A program made the position numbers and the translations under genes. From contig NZ_CAUASN010000005.1 in NCBI RefSeq assembly GCF_958431955.1, positions 42,691 to 106,690 on the forward strand: a stretch of 64,000 nucleotides of DNA, read 5' to 3'. Position 1 is the first letter of the stretch; each line of letters opens with the position of its first letter. This document shows positions 1 through 9,024 of this stretch, piece by piece. The notes under the pieces were generated by a model, which had not been told where the DNA came from, searched no databases, and saw only the letters and a list, made by a program, of their open reading frames with translations. Origin of the DNA: an uncultured Adlercreutzia sp. Its GTDB lineage: Bacteria > Actinomycetota > Coriobacteriia > Coriobacteriales > Eggerthellaceae.

Positions 1-579
1 GTGTCGTGGCTCGTGACCACGCTGCTGAAGATCGCGAAGGTGGACGCCGGCGCCATGCGGGTGGACAGGCGCGAGGTGCGCGCGGCCGAGGTGGTGCGCC
101 GCGCCATGGCGCCCCTGGCCACGGCCATGGACCTGCGCGATGTGAACCTCGTGCTCGACCTGGACGAGTCCGCCGTCTTCCAGGGCGACGCGCCGTGGAC
201 CGCCGAGGCGGTGGAGAACGTGGCGAAGAACTGCATGGAGCACACGCCCGCCGGCGGCACCGTCACCGTGACGGCCCGCGAGGATGCTCTGGCCTGCACG
301 ATTGTAGTGAGCGACACCGGCCCGGGCATCGCGCCTGAGGATCTGACGCACATCTTCGAGCGCTTCTACCGCGGTCGCGTCGAGGTGCCGGCAGCCTCGG
401 CGGGGGAGCGGCGCGGGGAAGGTGCCGATGCGGAAGACGTGCGTCAGCCCGCCGGCTTCGGCATCGGGCTCTCGCTCGCTCAGGCCCTCGTCTCGGCCCA
501 GGGCGGCACCCTGCGCGCCGCGAACAACCCCGAAGGCGGCGCCCGCTTCGAGATAGCCTTCCCCAAACTCGTGGTGTAA
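1..579 (+). CDS. Sensor histidine kinase, C-terminal part (5' truncated by window edge)
   Basis: Only the last 192 residues are present; the frame is open from base 1, so the sensor and His-containing region lie upstream. The fragment begins in the second helix of the dimerisation domain and then holds a HATPase_c domain: N box around residues 73-84 (ENVAKNCMEH), G1 box DTGPG at 105-109, F box FERFY at 119-123 and G2 box GFGIGLS at 152-158. About 22 acidic/Ala-rich residues are inserted between the F and G2 boxes. The kinase would phosphorylate a response regulator encoded outside the window. The FtsX-type exporter downstream is a plausible target, as in many Gram-positive peptide-sensing systems; that link is inference from position only. 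Confidence 0.88.
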   Translation: MSWLVTTLLKIAKVDAGAMRVDRREVRAAEVVRRAMAPLATAMDLRDVNLVLDLDESAVFQGDAPWTAEAVENVAKNCMEHTPAGGTVTVTAREDALACTIVVSDTGPGIAPEDLTHIFERFYRGRVEVPAASAGERRGEGADAEDVRQPAGFGIGLSLAQALVSAQGGTLRAANNPEGGARFEIAFPKLVV

Positions 580-741
580 GAGGACTCTCGTCCACGCTCT
601 TTTGCGGGCAGGCTGCTCAGGGGGTCTCGATTCTCTGTGCTTTTCGCTTACACTTCCGTAATGGGCGCGTTATGGGGCGGCAAGAACGCTTGCCCATACT
701 TGTTCCGTAGATTGGGAAACCAGGAGAAGAAAGGCACTTCC

Positions 742-1425
742 ATGGATATTCTGACCGTCAGCCATCTGACGAAGGTCTACGGGGAAGGGGAGGCGGCCAC
801 CCGCGCGCTGGACGATGTGTCGTTTACCGTGGCCGAGGGCGAGTTCGTGGCCATCGTGGGCTCGTCGGGCTCGGGCAAGTCGACGCTTCTGCACCTCATC
901 GGCGGCGTGGACCGCCCCACCTCGGGCCACGTGCTCCTAAACGGCGCCGACGTGTACGCGCGAAGCGACGAGGAGCTGGCGGTGTTCCGCCGCCGCGAGG
1001 TGGGACTCGTGTACCAGTTCTACAACCTGGTGCCGGTGCTGAACGTGGTGGAGAACATGACGCTGCCCGTGGCCCTCGACGGCCGCGCGGTGAACGGCGC
1101 GCGCCTGGCCGACCTGGTGGCGCGCCTCGGCCTTGAGGGCCGCGAGGGGCATCTGCCGAGCCAGCTTTCGGGCGGTCAGCAGCAGCGCGTGGCCATTGGG
1201 CGCGCGCTCATGAACGCGCCGTCGGTGGTGCTCGCCGACGAGCCCACGGGCAATCTGGACACGCGCAACAGCTGCGAGATCATGCAGCTTCTGCGCGATT
1301 CCAACCGCGAGTTCGGCCAGACCATGATCGTCATCACCCACGACGAGGAGATCGCGCTCGCGGCCGATCGCATCATCGCCGTGGAGGACGGCCGCATCGT
1401 GCGTGACGAGAGGATCCGCCGATGA
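742..1425 (+). CDS. ABC transporter ATP-binding protein, MacB/LolD-type
   Basis: A 227-residue ATPase that energises the FtsX-like permease encoded next. Walker A GSSGSGKS lies at residues 40-47, the Q-loop Gln at 92, signature LSGGQ at 142-146, Walker B ending in DEP at 166-168 and the switch His at 200. The start at 742 is chosen because it follows an AGGAGAAGAAAGG ribosome-binding stretch and because an upstream in-frame ATG at 637 would add 35 residues unlike the family. The stop overlaps the next start as ATGA, so the pair is translationally coupled. Substrate is unknown; the family covers lipoprotein, peptide and antibiotic export or sensing. Confidence 0.93.
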   Translation: MDILTVSHLTKVYGEGEAATRALDDVSFTVAEGEFVAIVGSSGSGKSTLLHLIGGVDRPTSGHVLLNGADVYARSDEELAVFRRREVGLVYQFYNLVPVLNVVENMTLPVALDGRAVNGARLADLVARLGLEGREGHLPSQLSGGQQQRVAIGRALMNAPSVVLADEPTGNLDTRNSCEIMQLLRDSNREFGQTMIVITHDEEIALAADRIIAVEDGRIVRDERIRR

Positions 1426-4400
1426 ACGCCATGACGAACTTCACGCTGAAGTCGCTGCGGGCCAACAAGGTGCGCACGCTGGTGACGGTGGCCGGCGTGG
1501 CCCTGGCCGCGGCGCTGCTCACGGCGGTGCTCACCACCTACGCCTCATTGAACGACTACCTGTACCGCTCCGAGGAGGCGCTCGCGGGCACGTGGATGGC
1601 CCGGGTGGAGGCCGAAGGAGACGCTGCCGCCACCGAGGTGGACACGATCGCCGAAGAGCCCGGGGTGACCGGCGTAGCCGCGCTTACCGATGTGGGCTTC
1701 GCGGAGCTGACCGCCGTGCAGCAGGAGAGACAGGGCCTCTACGTGCCCATCCGCTCCTTCGCGGGCGACATCGGAAACCTCTGCGCTATCCAGCCGAGCG
1801 AGGGGCGCCTGCCCGAACGCGCTGGCGAGATCATGCTGTTTGCCACCTGGCAGACTTACGGGGGCCTGCACGTCGGCGACGAGGTCACCTTCAACGTGGG
1901 CCAGCGCGTGGCCGTAGCCGCTCCCGATGCGGATGCGGAAACGGCCGAGATGGAAGCCGGCTGGGGCTTTGCCGGAGAGGAGACCGCGCCCCACACCATC
2001 GAGGACGGCACGCCGCTCAACTCGTCCATGGGCTACCTGCAGGCAACGCCCGATGGGGCGCCCTTCAACGAGGAGCTCGTGAACGCGGAGCCGCGCACCT
2101 ACACCGTGGTGGGCTTCTACAACCGATCGGGCTACGCGCTGTCATCGTCGGTGGGCATGGCGGGCCTTACCGTGGCCGATGGGGCTAACGGGTCTGGCGG
2201 AGCCGTGTCCGGGTCGGCTGACGCGGACACTTCGGCCGCCTATACCGACATCTACCTGGCCTTCAGCGGCGTGGCCGACGTGCAGCAGGTGAGCGAACGC
2301 GCCGAGGCGCTCTTCCCCGACGACCATATCGTGCTGCATACGGCCATGCTGCGTTACATGGGCATCTCCGACGACTCGGCCATCTGGTCGACGTTCTACG
2401 GCATCGTGCTCGTGCTGGCCGCGGTCATCGTCATCGCCTGCGTGTCGCTCATCTTCAACGCCTTCAACATCTCGGTGGCCGAGCGCGTGAAGCAGTTCGG
2501 GCTCCTCTCGTCGGTGGGCGCCTCGCGCCGCCAGCTGCGCCGTGCGGTGGTGCTGGAAGGGGCGCTCGTGGCCTGCGCGGGCATTCCGCTCGGGCTCGTG
2601 GTGGGCCTTGCCGGCTGCGCGGCCACCTTCGCGGCGCTCGGGCCTTCCATCGCCCAGGTGATGGGAGATGTGGGTGTTGCCTTCCGCGTCGTGGTGAACG
2701 GGGCGGCTCTCGGCGCGGCGGCGGCGCTCACGTTGGTTACCGTGCTCGTGTCGGTGTGGATACCGGCGAAGCGCGCGAGCCGCACGAACGTCATCGATGC
2801 GCTGCGCAGCGCAAGCTCGGTGCGCGTGACCCGGCGCGGGGCGGACCGGGCGGCGAAGTGCACGGAGACGAGCCGTTTGTGGAAGGCCCGCGGCGTGATG
2901 GACCGCCTGTTCGGCGTGGGCGGCGTGCTGGCCCGCGTGAACCGCCAGCGCGGCACGGGGAAGGGACGCGCGGCCTCGGTGTCGCTGGCGCTGGCTATCG
3001 TGCTGCTCATGACGGCCGGGTCGCTCAACGTGTTCCTCGGCACGCTGGTGGATGTGGCCGGCGGCGGGGAATTGCCCGGCGAGGTGGGAGTTATGGCCCA
3101 GTTCTCGTTTGCGACCACGGAAGAGGCAGAAGACACGACCGGTGAGGCCGCACCCGATGGCACGAACTCGTCCGAAGCGCCCGCAGCAGATGCGAAGCCC
3201 TCCGAGCCTGCGACTCCCGAATCGCTCATGGCGGCCGATGACGCGCTGCTGGCCGAGGAGGCCGACCTGTACACCCGAGCCTTCGACTACCTGAGCGCTA
3301 CGCCGAATGCCCGGCCCGTGGGTTGGAAGCTCTCCGGCGGGGTGGATGCGGTGCTGCCCGAGTCCATGGTGGGCGAGGCCTTCCGCGAGGACGGTTCCCT
3401 GAACGGAGGCCCTCTCGCCGACGGAAGCTACGGCACGGTGGGCTCGGTGATCTACCTGGATGATGCCGCTTTCGACGCCTATGCGGAAAGCCTCGGTCAG
3501 AACCCGGCCGACTACCGCGATCCGTCCCAGGTGCGGGCCATCGCGCTCGCAAAGGGCTACGGCAACGACGGCTCGGTCTATCAGCTCATCGACGTGCTGC
3601 GCGCGCCAGGCACCATCGAGGTGCTCACAGCGGCCACTTATCAGGGCGAGCCCGTCGACGGTTTCAGCCTGACTTACGACATGACAGCCGAGGGCGGTGC
3701 CCCTACCTACCGGTTCATGCCCTTCATGCTCGACGACAGCGACGCGGCGCGCGGTATCGACGAGCTGTCCTTGGACGATGTGGAGGTGGCCCGGGTACCG
3801 GTGGAAATCGCTGCTATAACCGACGAGGCCCCGGCGCTCGCGGGCGGCCCGGGCGAGGGACTCCAGCTCTTCCTGCCCATGTCGGCCGCCTCCTTCTCGA
3901 GTCTCGGTAGCGTGGATCCGGTGTTCTACGCCTACTTCGATGCCGCCGACGGCGACCACGGAGCGCTCTCCGAGGAGCTTGCCACCCGCGGATCCGAGTT
4001 CTTCCACGACCAGAGCCCCTACGAGCTGGCGTTCTACTCCTACAACGACTACCTGGAGCAGCAGGACTCCGCCCGCATGCTCGCCACTATCGTGAACGTG
4101 TTCTGCCTCCTGTTCACCGTCATCTTGGCGCTCATCGCCATGGCGAACGTGTTCAACACGGTTACCAACAGCCTCATCCTGCGCCGCCGCGAGTTCGCCG
4201 TCATGAAGTCGGTGGGCCTTTCCGACGGGCAGTTCCGCCGCCTTATCGCCGACGAGTGCGCGCACTTCGGCATCGCGGGGCTGGTGCCAGGCCTTATTAT
4301 CTCAGCGGGGGTCGCGTGGCTTCTGTGGGTGATGGTGGCCCAGTCGATGCGCGGTCTCGGCTTCGCGCTGCCCTGGGGCTACGTGGCGTTGTCGGTGGCC

Positions 4401-4496
4401 CTTACGGCGGCGGCCATGGGCATCTCCGTGGCCTACGGCATGCACCGCTGCCGCGCCGACAGCGTCGTGGAGGCCCTCCGCGCCGACGCCGTGTAA
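1422..4496 (+). CDS. FtsX-family ABC transporter permease, large two-unit form
   Basis: A 1024-residue membrane protein built as two FtsX units. The first has a membrane helix near residues 15-40, a long extracytoplasmic domain and three helices at about 320-345, 375-405 and 420-445. The second repeats this plan, with a helix near 520-545, an Ala/Glu/Pro-rich linker and extracytoplasmic domain (about 560-880), and helices near 885-915, 950-975 and 985-1010. The eight-helix, two-domain layout is that of large Gram-positive FtsX permeases paired with MacB-type ATPases. It overlaps the ATPase gene by 4 nt. A strong terminator follows at 4512. The substrate cannot be read from sequence. Confidence 0.9.
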   Translation: MNAMTNFTLKSLRANKVRTLVTVAGVALAAALLTAVLTTYASLNDYLYRSEEALAGTWMARVEAEGDAAATEVDTIAEEPGVTGVAALTDVGFAELTAVQQERQGLYVPIRSFAGDIGNLCAIQPSEGRLPERAGEIMLFATWQTYGGLHVGDEVTFNVGQRVAVAAPDADAETAEMEAGWGFAGEETAPHTIEDGTPLNSSMGYLQATPDGAPFNEELVNAEPRTYTVVGFYNRSGYALSSSVGMAGLTVADGANGSGGAVSGSADADTSAAYTDIYLAFSGVADVQQVSERAEALFPDDHIVLHTAMLRYMGISDDSAIWSTFYGIVLVLAAVIVIACVSLIFNAFNISVAERVKQFGLLSSVGASRRQLRRAVVLEGALVACAGIPLGLVVGLAGCAATFAALGPSIAQVMGDVGVAFRVVVNGAALGAAAALTLVTVLVSVWIPAKRASRTNVIDALRSASSVRVTRRGADRAAKCTETSRLWKARGVMDRLFGVGGVLARVNRQRGTGKGRAASVSLALAIVLLMTAGSLNVFLGTLVDVAGGGELPGEVGVMAQFSFATTEEAEDTTGEAAPDGTNSSEAPAADAKPSEPATPESLMAADDALLAEEADLYTRAFDYLSATPNARPVGWKLSGGVDAVLPESMVGEAFREDGSLNGGPLADGSYGTVGSVIYLDDAAFDAYAESLGQNPADYRDPSQVRAIALAKGYGNDGSVYQLIDVLRAPGTIEVLTAATYQGEPVDGFSLTYDMTAEGGAPTYRFMPFMLDDSDAARGIDELSLDDVEVARVPVEIAAITDEAPALAGGPGEGLQLFLPMSAASFSSLGSVDPVFYAYFDAADGDHGALSEELATRGSEFFHDQSPYELAFYSYNDYLEQQDSARMLATIVNVFCLLFTVILALIAMANVFNTVTNSLILRRREFAVMKSVGLSDGQFRRLIADECAHFGIAGLVPGLIISAGVAWLLWVMVAQSMRGLGFALPWGYVALSVALTAAAMGISVAYGMHRCRADSVVEALRADAV

Positions 4497-4511
4497 GAGC
4501 AGTCTGCGAAA

Positions 4512-4552
4512 GCGAAGGCGGCATGCAACAAGCGTGCCGCCTTCGCGCTTAT
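4512..4552 (+). terminator. Rho-independent terminator after the FtsX operon
   Basis: A perfect 12-bp stem, GCGAAGGCGGCA at 4512-4523 and its complement at 4535-4546, with an 11-nt loop and a short T-containing tail. It sits 16 nt after the permease stop codon and separates this operon from hipBA. Confidence 0.8.
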
Positions 4553-4594
4553 TGGCAACTTCCGCGAAGGCGGGGATGTCGCCATCCATTGTGC

Positions 4595-4650
4595 TATAAT
4601 GTCGTAAACAACGGTCATAAACTGGTTTAAAGATCTATATTTACGACATT
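4595..4650 (+). promoter_or_regulatory. hipBA promoter with inverted-repeat operator
   Basis: A consensus -10 hexamer TATAAT lies at 4595-4600. It overlaps the left arm of an 11-bp perfect inverted repeat, AATGTCGTAAA at 4598-4608 and its complement at 4640-4650, just before hipB. No good -35 is evident. The layout fits autorepression, with HipB, alone or with HipA, binding both arms and covering the -10. Confidence 0.7.
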
Positions 4651-4661
4651 AAGGAAGACTC

Positions 4662-4961
4662 ATGAAGCGGCCCACTCCCATGAAGACGAAGCTGGCGGCC
4701 AAGCGCGTCGGCGAGGGCGTGTGCACGTGGCGCAAGCTGCGCGGGCTCACGGTGCAGCAGTTGGCGGAGAAGGCCAACGTGAGTCGCGGCACCATCTCCC
4801 GTCTGGAGAACGGCGACCCGTCGGTCTCGTTCGAGACGGTGCTGAACGTGGCGACCATGGTTGGCATCATGGACCGCGTCGTAGACGCCTTCGACCCCTA
4901 TGAGACGGACTACGGTCGCCTGCGCGCCGATCAAGAGCTCCCCCAGAGAGTGAGGCGGTAG
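4662..4961 (+). CDS. hipB: HipB-like XRE-family antitoxin/repressor
   Basis: A 99-residue DNA-binding protein. Its helix-turn-helix spans about residues 22-75, with the recognition segment ANVSRGTISRLENG typical of the XRE/Cro family. The basic N-terminus and short charged C-tail fit HipB antitoxins, which dimerise, bind operator palindromes and sequester HipA. The start follows an AAGGAAG ribosome-binding site, and the promoter contains an 11-bp inverted repeat that is its likely operator. Only 2 nt separate its stop from the hipA start, as expected of a co-translated module. An ordinary XRE regulator is excluded mainly by the hipA partner. Confidence 0.88.
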   Translation: MKRPTPMKTKLAAKRVGEGVCTWRKLRGLTVQQLAEKANVSRGTISRLENGDPSVSFETVLNVATMVGIMDRVVDAFDPYETDYGRLRADQELPQRVRR

Positions 4962-4963
4962 CG

Positions 4964-6208
4964 ATGGTCCCGCTTTTTGAGGTGGTCGACGGCTCGGCGG
5001 GGGCCGAGCGCATGGTGGGAACGGCGCGCTTCAGCCTGCGCCGCGGCATGGTTTCCACGACGTTCTCCTATGCCGACTCCTACCTGGAAGATGCTGCTTC
5101 CTACGCCATCGATCCGGCCCTGCCCCTGCGTTCCGGCCCCCAGCATTGCGAGGGGCTGCCGGGGGCGTTTCGCGACTCGGCGCCGGATCGGTGGGGCAGG
5201 CATTTGGTGGAGCGCGACCATCGTGCGGCGGCCGCGGCCGACAACCGCGCGCCGCGCCAGCTGGACGAGGTCGACTACCTGATCGGCGTCTTCGACATGA
5301 CCCGCGAGGGATCGCTGAGGTTTCGTGAGCCGGGAGGGTCCTATCTGGCAGAACGCGCAGCCATCCCGCCGTTGGTGGAGTTGCCGAGGCTGCTGCACGC
5401 AAGCCGCGAGGTGGCCCTCGGCGAGGCGGGGCGCGCCGAGGTGAAAGCGCTGCTGAACGCGGGCTCCGGCTCGCTCGGCGGTGCGCGGCCCAAGGCCTCC
5501 GTCTGCGATGGGGACCGTCTTTTGCTGGCGAAGTTCTCCCATCCTTCCGATGAGTGGAACGTGATGGCGTGGGAGAAGACGGCGCTCGATATGGCGGCCG
5601 CTGCGGGCATCGCGGTTCCAGCTGCGCAGCTTATCTGCATCGGGGACGAGTGGGTGCTGCTCCTCGAGCGGTTCGACCGCGCAGGCTCGCTTGTCCGAGG
5701 CGCGCGCATTCCCTTCATGAGCGGCATGACCGCCCTGGGGAGTGCCGACGGCGACGCGCGGGACTACGCCGAGCTTGCTGAAGTTGTGGCCGAGTTGGCT
5801 TCCGAGCCGGCTGTGCAGCTGCAGGATCTGTTCGCCCGGGTGACTTTCTCGGTGGCCATTGCCAATACCGACGACCACCTGCGCAACTGGGGGTTCTTAC
5901 GGCAACAGAAGGGCTGGGATATGGCGCCCCTCTTCGATGTGAATTCGAATCCCGAGGAGGGCGCGTTCAGGGTGACCTCCATCGCGGGCGAGCGCGGCGA
6001 TCGGGAGGAGCGCGGGCTGCGGGATCTGGCGGCCTACGCTGGCTTGAGCGAGGATGCCGCCCGCGAGGTGGTCGGCCGCGTGCTGGCTTCCACCATGCTC
6101 TGGAAGGACGTCGCCCGCAAAAACGGCTGCCCCGAACGCGAGATCAAGCTGTTCGCCCCCACCTTCGCCCAGAAGGCCCGACAGCTGCGGAAGGCTTTCG
6201 GGCTGTAG
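4964..6208 (+). CDS. hipA: HipA-like serine/threonine kinase toxin
   Basis: A 414-residue kinase-fold protein near the usual HipA length. The N-terminal subdomain covers about residues 1-110. A Gly-rich ATP/activation segment GGARPKAS lies at 172-179. The catalytic loop DDHLRN is at 303-308, corresponding to the DGHAKN loop of E. coli HipA. The metal-binding Asp is 325 in APLFDV. HipA family kinases phosphorylate targets such as glutamyl-tRNA synthetase and slow growth; the target here is unknown. All key catalytic positions appear intact. It lies directly downstream of hipB, and the two form the only genes of this unit. Confidence 0.9.
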   Translation: MVPLFEVVDGSAGAERMVGTARFSLRRGMVSTTFSYADSYLEDAASYAIDPALPLRSGPQHCEGLPGAFRDSAPDRWGRHLVERDHRAAAAADNRAPRQLDEVDYLIGVFDMTREGSLRFREPGGSYLAERAAIPPLVELPRLLHASREVALGEAGRAEVKALLNAGSGSLGGARPKASVCDGDRLLLAKFSHPSDEWNVMAWEKTALDMAAAAGIAVPAAQLICIGDEWVLLLERFDRAGSLVRGARIPFMSGMTALGSADGDARDYAELAEVVAELASEPAVQLQDLFARVTFSVAIANTDDHLRNWGFLRQQKGWDMAPLFDVNSNPEEGAFRVTSIAGERGDREERGLRDLAAYAGLSEDAAREVVGRVLASTMLWKDVARKNGCPEREIKLFAPTFAQKARQLRKAFGL

Positions 6209-6253
6209 GGCCTGCGCTTCCGCCGCTCCGCGCACCCGAGCCCGCAGCTGCCT

Positions 6254-7612
6254 CTATGCCGCTGCGGGCTTCTTTCCCCGCTTGCGGTAGCCGTAGCGGC
6301 CGGAGAGCGCGATCATGAAGAGGGCGGCCACCAGGCATGTGAGCGCGTCGCCCACGGTGACGGCGAGCCAGATGCCGTCGATGCCGAAGACCAGGGGCAG
6401 CGCGATGACGGCTGCCACCTGGAACACCAGCGTGCGCAGAAACGAGATGGTCGCCGAGACGAGCCCGTTGTTAAGCGCGGTGAAGAACGCCGAGGCGTAG
6501 ATGGCGAATCCCATGAACAGGTAGCAGAGCGCGTAGAGCTTATAGGCCGTCGTGGTCAGCTCCAGCAAGGCGGCATCGTAGCTGACGAAGATGGCCGCCA
6601 GGGGGCCGGCGAGCCACTGGCCCAGCAGGAACATGACGACGCTGGCCACGGCGATAAGCCCCAGGCTCTTCCACAGAAGCGAGCGCATCTCGGTGTGGTT
6701 TTGCGCGCCGAACTGGAAGCTCATGAGGGGCGACGATCCGATCGAGTAGCCCATGAACACGGCGGAGAAGATCATAGCCGTGTACATGATGACGCCGTAG
6801 GCCGCCACGCCGTCCTCGCCGATGAAGCGCAGAAGCTGCCAGTTGAACAGGATGCCCACGAGGCTCATGGCGATGTTGGTGACCATCTCCGACGACCCGT
6901 TCAGGCAGGCCTTCCCGATAACGGGCCAGCGCAGGTGCGGTCGCACGAAGTACAGGTGCGTGGAGCGCTTGCGGGCGAAATACACGAGCGGCACGCCGCC
7001 GCCGATGAGCTCGCCGATGTTGGTGGCCAGCGCCGCGCCGACGAGCCCCCAGCCGAACACGCCGACGAACAGCAGGTCGAGCAGGATGTTCGCCACGCCG
7101 GCCGCCACGATGACGTAGAAGCCGTAGTTGGGCTTGCCCGCCGTGACGAAGAAGCTCTGGAAGGCGTACTGCAGGATGAAAAACGGCATGGAGATCATCA
7201 TCATGCGCCCGTAGAGCGTGGCCTGGGCGGCCATCGGCCCGGTGGCGCCAAGGAGGTGCGACGTGGGCTCCATGAAGAACCAACCGCCGACGGCGAGCAC
7301 CGAGCCCACGGCGAAGGCGAAGATAACGAGCAGCGAGAAATGGCGCCGGGCCCGGGGACGGTCGCCCTCGCCCAAGGTCTTGGCCACAAGCGCGCTGCCG
7401 CCGGTGCCGACCATCATGCCCACGGAGGCCAAGATCATCACGGCGGGGAAGATCAGGTTCACGGCGGCAAGGGCCGTCTTGCCCGCGAAGTTGGACACGA
7501 AGAACCCGTCCACAATGGTGTAGCACGAGGTGAAGATCATCATGGCGATGGTGGGCAGCGTGAACTTGATGAGCGCGCTGGTGGAGAAATGCTTGGACAT
7601 ATCGACGGGCAT
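6254..7612 (-). CDS. MATE-family multidrug efflux transporter
   Basis: A 452-residue polytopic protein with the twelve hydrophobic segments and two-fold repeat expected of MatE/NorM transporters, starting MPVDMSKHFSTSALIKF and with the family-typical TIVDGFFVSNFAG region in the first repeat. It would exchange cationic drugs or metabolites for Na+ or H+. The ATG at 7612 is chosen because GAAAGG precedes it and an upstream extension would add 53 non-family residues. It lies 127 nt downstream of the MarR gene on the same strand, so the regulator probably controls it. Confidence 0.92.
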   Translation of the reverse strand: MPVDMSKHFSTSALIKFTLPTIAMMIFTSCYTIVDGFFVSNFAGKTALAAVNLIFPAVMILASVGMMVGTGGSALVAKTLGEGDRPRARRHFSLLVIFAFAVGSVLAVGGWFFMEPTSHLLGATGPMAAQATLYGRMMMISMPFFILQYAFQSFFVTAGKPNYGFYVIVAAGVANILLDLLFVGVFGWGLVGAALATNIGELIGGGVPLVYFARKRSTHLYFVRPHLRWPVIGKACLNGSSEMVTNIAMSLVGILFNWQLLRFIGEDGVAAYGVIMYTAMIFSAVFMGYSIGSSPLMSFQFGAQNHTEMRSLLWKSLGLIAVASVVMFLLGQWLAGPLAAIFVSYDAALLELTTTAYKLYALCYLFMGFAIYASAFFTALNNGLVSATISFLRTLVFQVAAVIALPLVFGIDGIWLAVTVGDALTCLVAALFMIALSGRYGYRKRGKKPAAA

Positions 7613-7739
7613 GGGAAAACCTTTCGGGGTGGTGCGGTGGTACGGAAGTGCGGAAGGGGCGGACGCCGAGGAGGCGCGGGGGCGCCGGGCTCGGGGCGTT
7701 TGGCCGGGGCCCGCGGCCGGCGACCCAGATCGATGCTGG

Positions 7740-8216
7740 CTAACGGAAGGAGAGGGCCGACAGCCGTGCATCGAGCGCGTCTATGTAGCGCTCCATGGCC
7801 CCCGTGAGCCAGCGCTGCTCCTCGTCGCTGAAGATGGCCACGGCGTCGCGCTCGGCGGCCAGCACCGCGCGGATGGGCCCTTCGTACTCGCTGCGGCCGC
7901 GCTCGGTGAGGAAGGCGCGCATGGTGCGGGGGCTGTCGCCGCGCAGGGCGATGAGCCCTTTGGCCTGCAGGCGCTTCACCGAGGAGTGCACGGTCTGCTT
8001 CGAGGAGAACCCGCGCTCGCACAGCTGCTTCTGGGTGAGGCCATCCTCTTCCATGAGGGCGTACAAGATGTCGAAGGCGCAGTCGGCCAGCCCCATGCGC
8101 CAGGCGGTCTGGCGGTACAGCTCGTCGGCGCGGCGGTAGAAGTCGTCGATGGCGCGGATGGTCTCCGCGGTGCGCTCGGGGGTGGCTGCGGTGCTGGTCT
8201 TTGGTGCGGCGGTCAT
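7740..8216 (-). CDS. MarR-family transcriptional regulator
   Basis: A 158-residue winged-helix protein of normal MarR length. The DNA-binding part is about residues 45-110, with the recognition helix in GFSSKQTVHSSVKRLQAKG followed by a basic wing. Helices at both ends would form the dimer. It sits immediately upstream of the MATE exporter gene on the same strand, the standard layout for a drug-responsive repressor. A perfect 18-bp inverted repeat directly upstream of its start is the likely autoregulatory operator. The ligand is unknown. Confidence 0.9.
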   Translation of the reverse strand: MTAAPKTSTAATPERTAETIRAIDDFYRRADELYRQTAWRMGLADCAFDILYALMEEDGLTQKQLCERGFSSKQTVHSSVKRLQAKGLIALRGDSPRTMRAFLTERGRSEYEGPIRAVLAAERDAVAIFSDEEQRWLTGAMERYIDALDARLSALSFR

Positions 8217-8235
8217 AGGTTCCTCGAAACAAAAA

Positions 8236-8286
8236 TGGTCTGATTTCGGACTAACGAGTTCGCTAGTATAGTCCGAAATCAGACCA
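8236..8286 (-). promoter_or_regulatory. 18-bp inverted repeat, likely MarR operator
   Basis: TGGTCTGATTTCGGACTA at 8236-8253 is repeated as its exact complement at 8269-8286, with a 15-nt spacer. It lies in the 103-nt gap upstream of marR. No T-run follows on either strand, so an operator is more likely than a terminator for the ABC operon that ends at 8320. Confidence 0.7.
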
Positions 8287-8319
8287 AAGCAAGAGATTCA
8301 CAAGGTTTTCAGAAGGGGC

Positions 8320-9024
8320 TTAGAACTCCCGGCCCTCGTAGAGCTTGGCGGAGATGAAGGCGCTCGCGATGTAGATAGCGGAGACGGCGAGCAGCATGGC
8401 CGCGGCGAGGAACAGGTAGTTGTTGCCGGTATCGAGCCACTGCGCAAGGCCGGTAAGCGCGCTGTCGATGGCCGCGCCGTCGCCGATGAAGCCGATGGCG
8501 GCCGACATGACCAGCACCACCACGAGCGGCACGATGCGCGCGCCGCGGGTCATGCCGAAGCGCGTGATGAGGGGCAGCGCCACCGATGCGCCCACGCCGA
8601 TGACGACCACAATACCCACCACCGCCCCGATGATCAGGGTCGGCGGATTCGCCTCGGCCGTAAGCCCCGCCGGCGCTGTGCCCGCGGGCAGTGCGGTTGC
8701 CACCCCGATGAGGGCGGCGGCGAGCAGCAGCCCGAAGAGGGCGGTGACGGCCATGAGCAGCGCGAGGCTCGCGTAGCGGCCGAATACCACCTGGCGCCGG
8801 GTGATGGGCATGGTGAGTCGGAAGCGCTCCCACCCGTTCTGCTCGTCAGTGGCGGCCAGCGAGAACAAGAACATGAAGGGCAGCATGGCGGTGATGGCAG
8901 CCACGGCCCCCACCACCGTGTCGGCGATGACGCCCATGAAGACCGCGATGATGAGGCAGATGCCGACAAGTTGCAGCAGGGCGCTGCGCATGGTGGCGAA
9001 GTCGGATACGATCATGGTCTTCAT
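8320..9024 (-). CDS. ABC-2 type transporter permease
   Basis: A 234-residue membrane protein with about six hydrophobic helices. It resembles the ABC2_membrane_5 permeases encoded with YtrA-type GntR regulators. An early segment reads TDEQNGWERFRLTMP, the cytoplasmic motif common in this subgroup, followed by ITRRQVVFGRY. The start at 9024 overlaps the ATPase stop (ATGA), so the two are coupled. It would form the channel half of an exporter with the ATPase upstream. Longer open frames here belong to the opposite or shifted frame of the ATPase gene. Substrate unknown, possibly cell-envelope-active compounds. Confidence 0.85.
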   Translation of the reverse strand: MKTMIVSDFATMRSALLQLVGICLIIAVFMGVIADTVVGAVAAITAMLPFMFLFSLAATDEQNGWERFRLTMPITRRQVVFGRYASLALLMAVTALFGLLLAAALIGVATALPAGTAPAGLTAEANPPTLIIGAVVGIVVVIGVGASVALPLITRFGMTRGARIVPLVVVLVMSAAIGFIGDGAAIDSALTGLAQWLDTGNNYLFLAAAMLLAVSAIYIASAFISAKLYEGREF

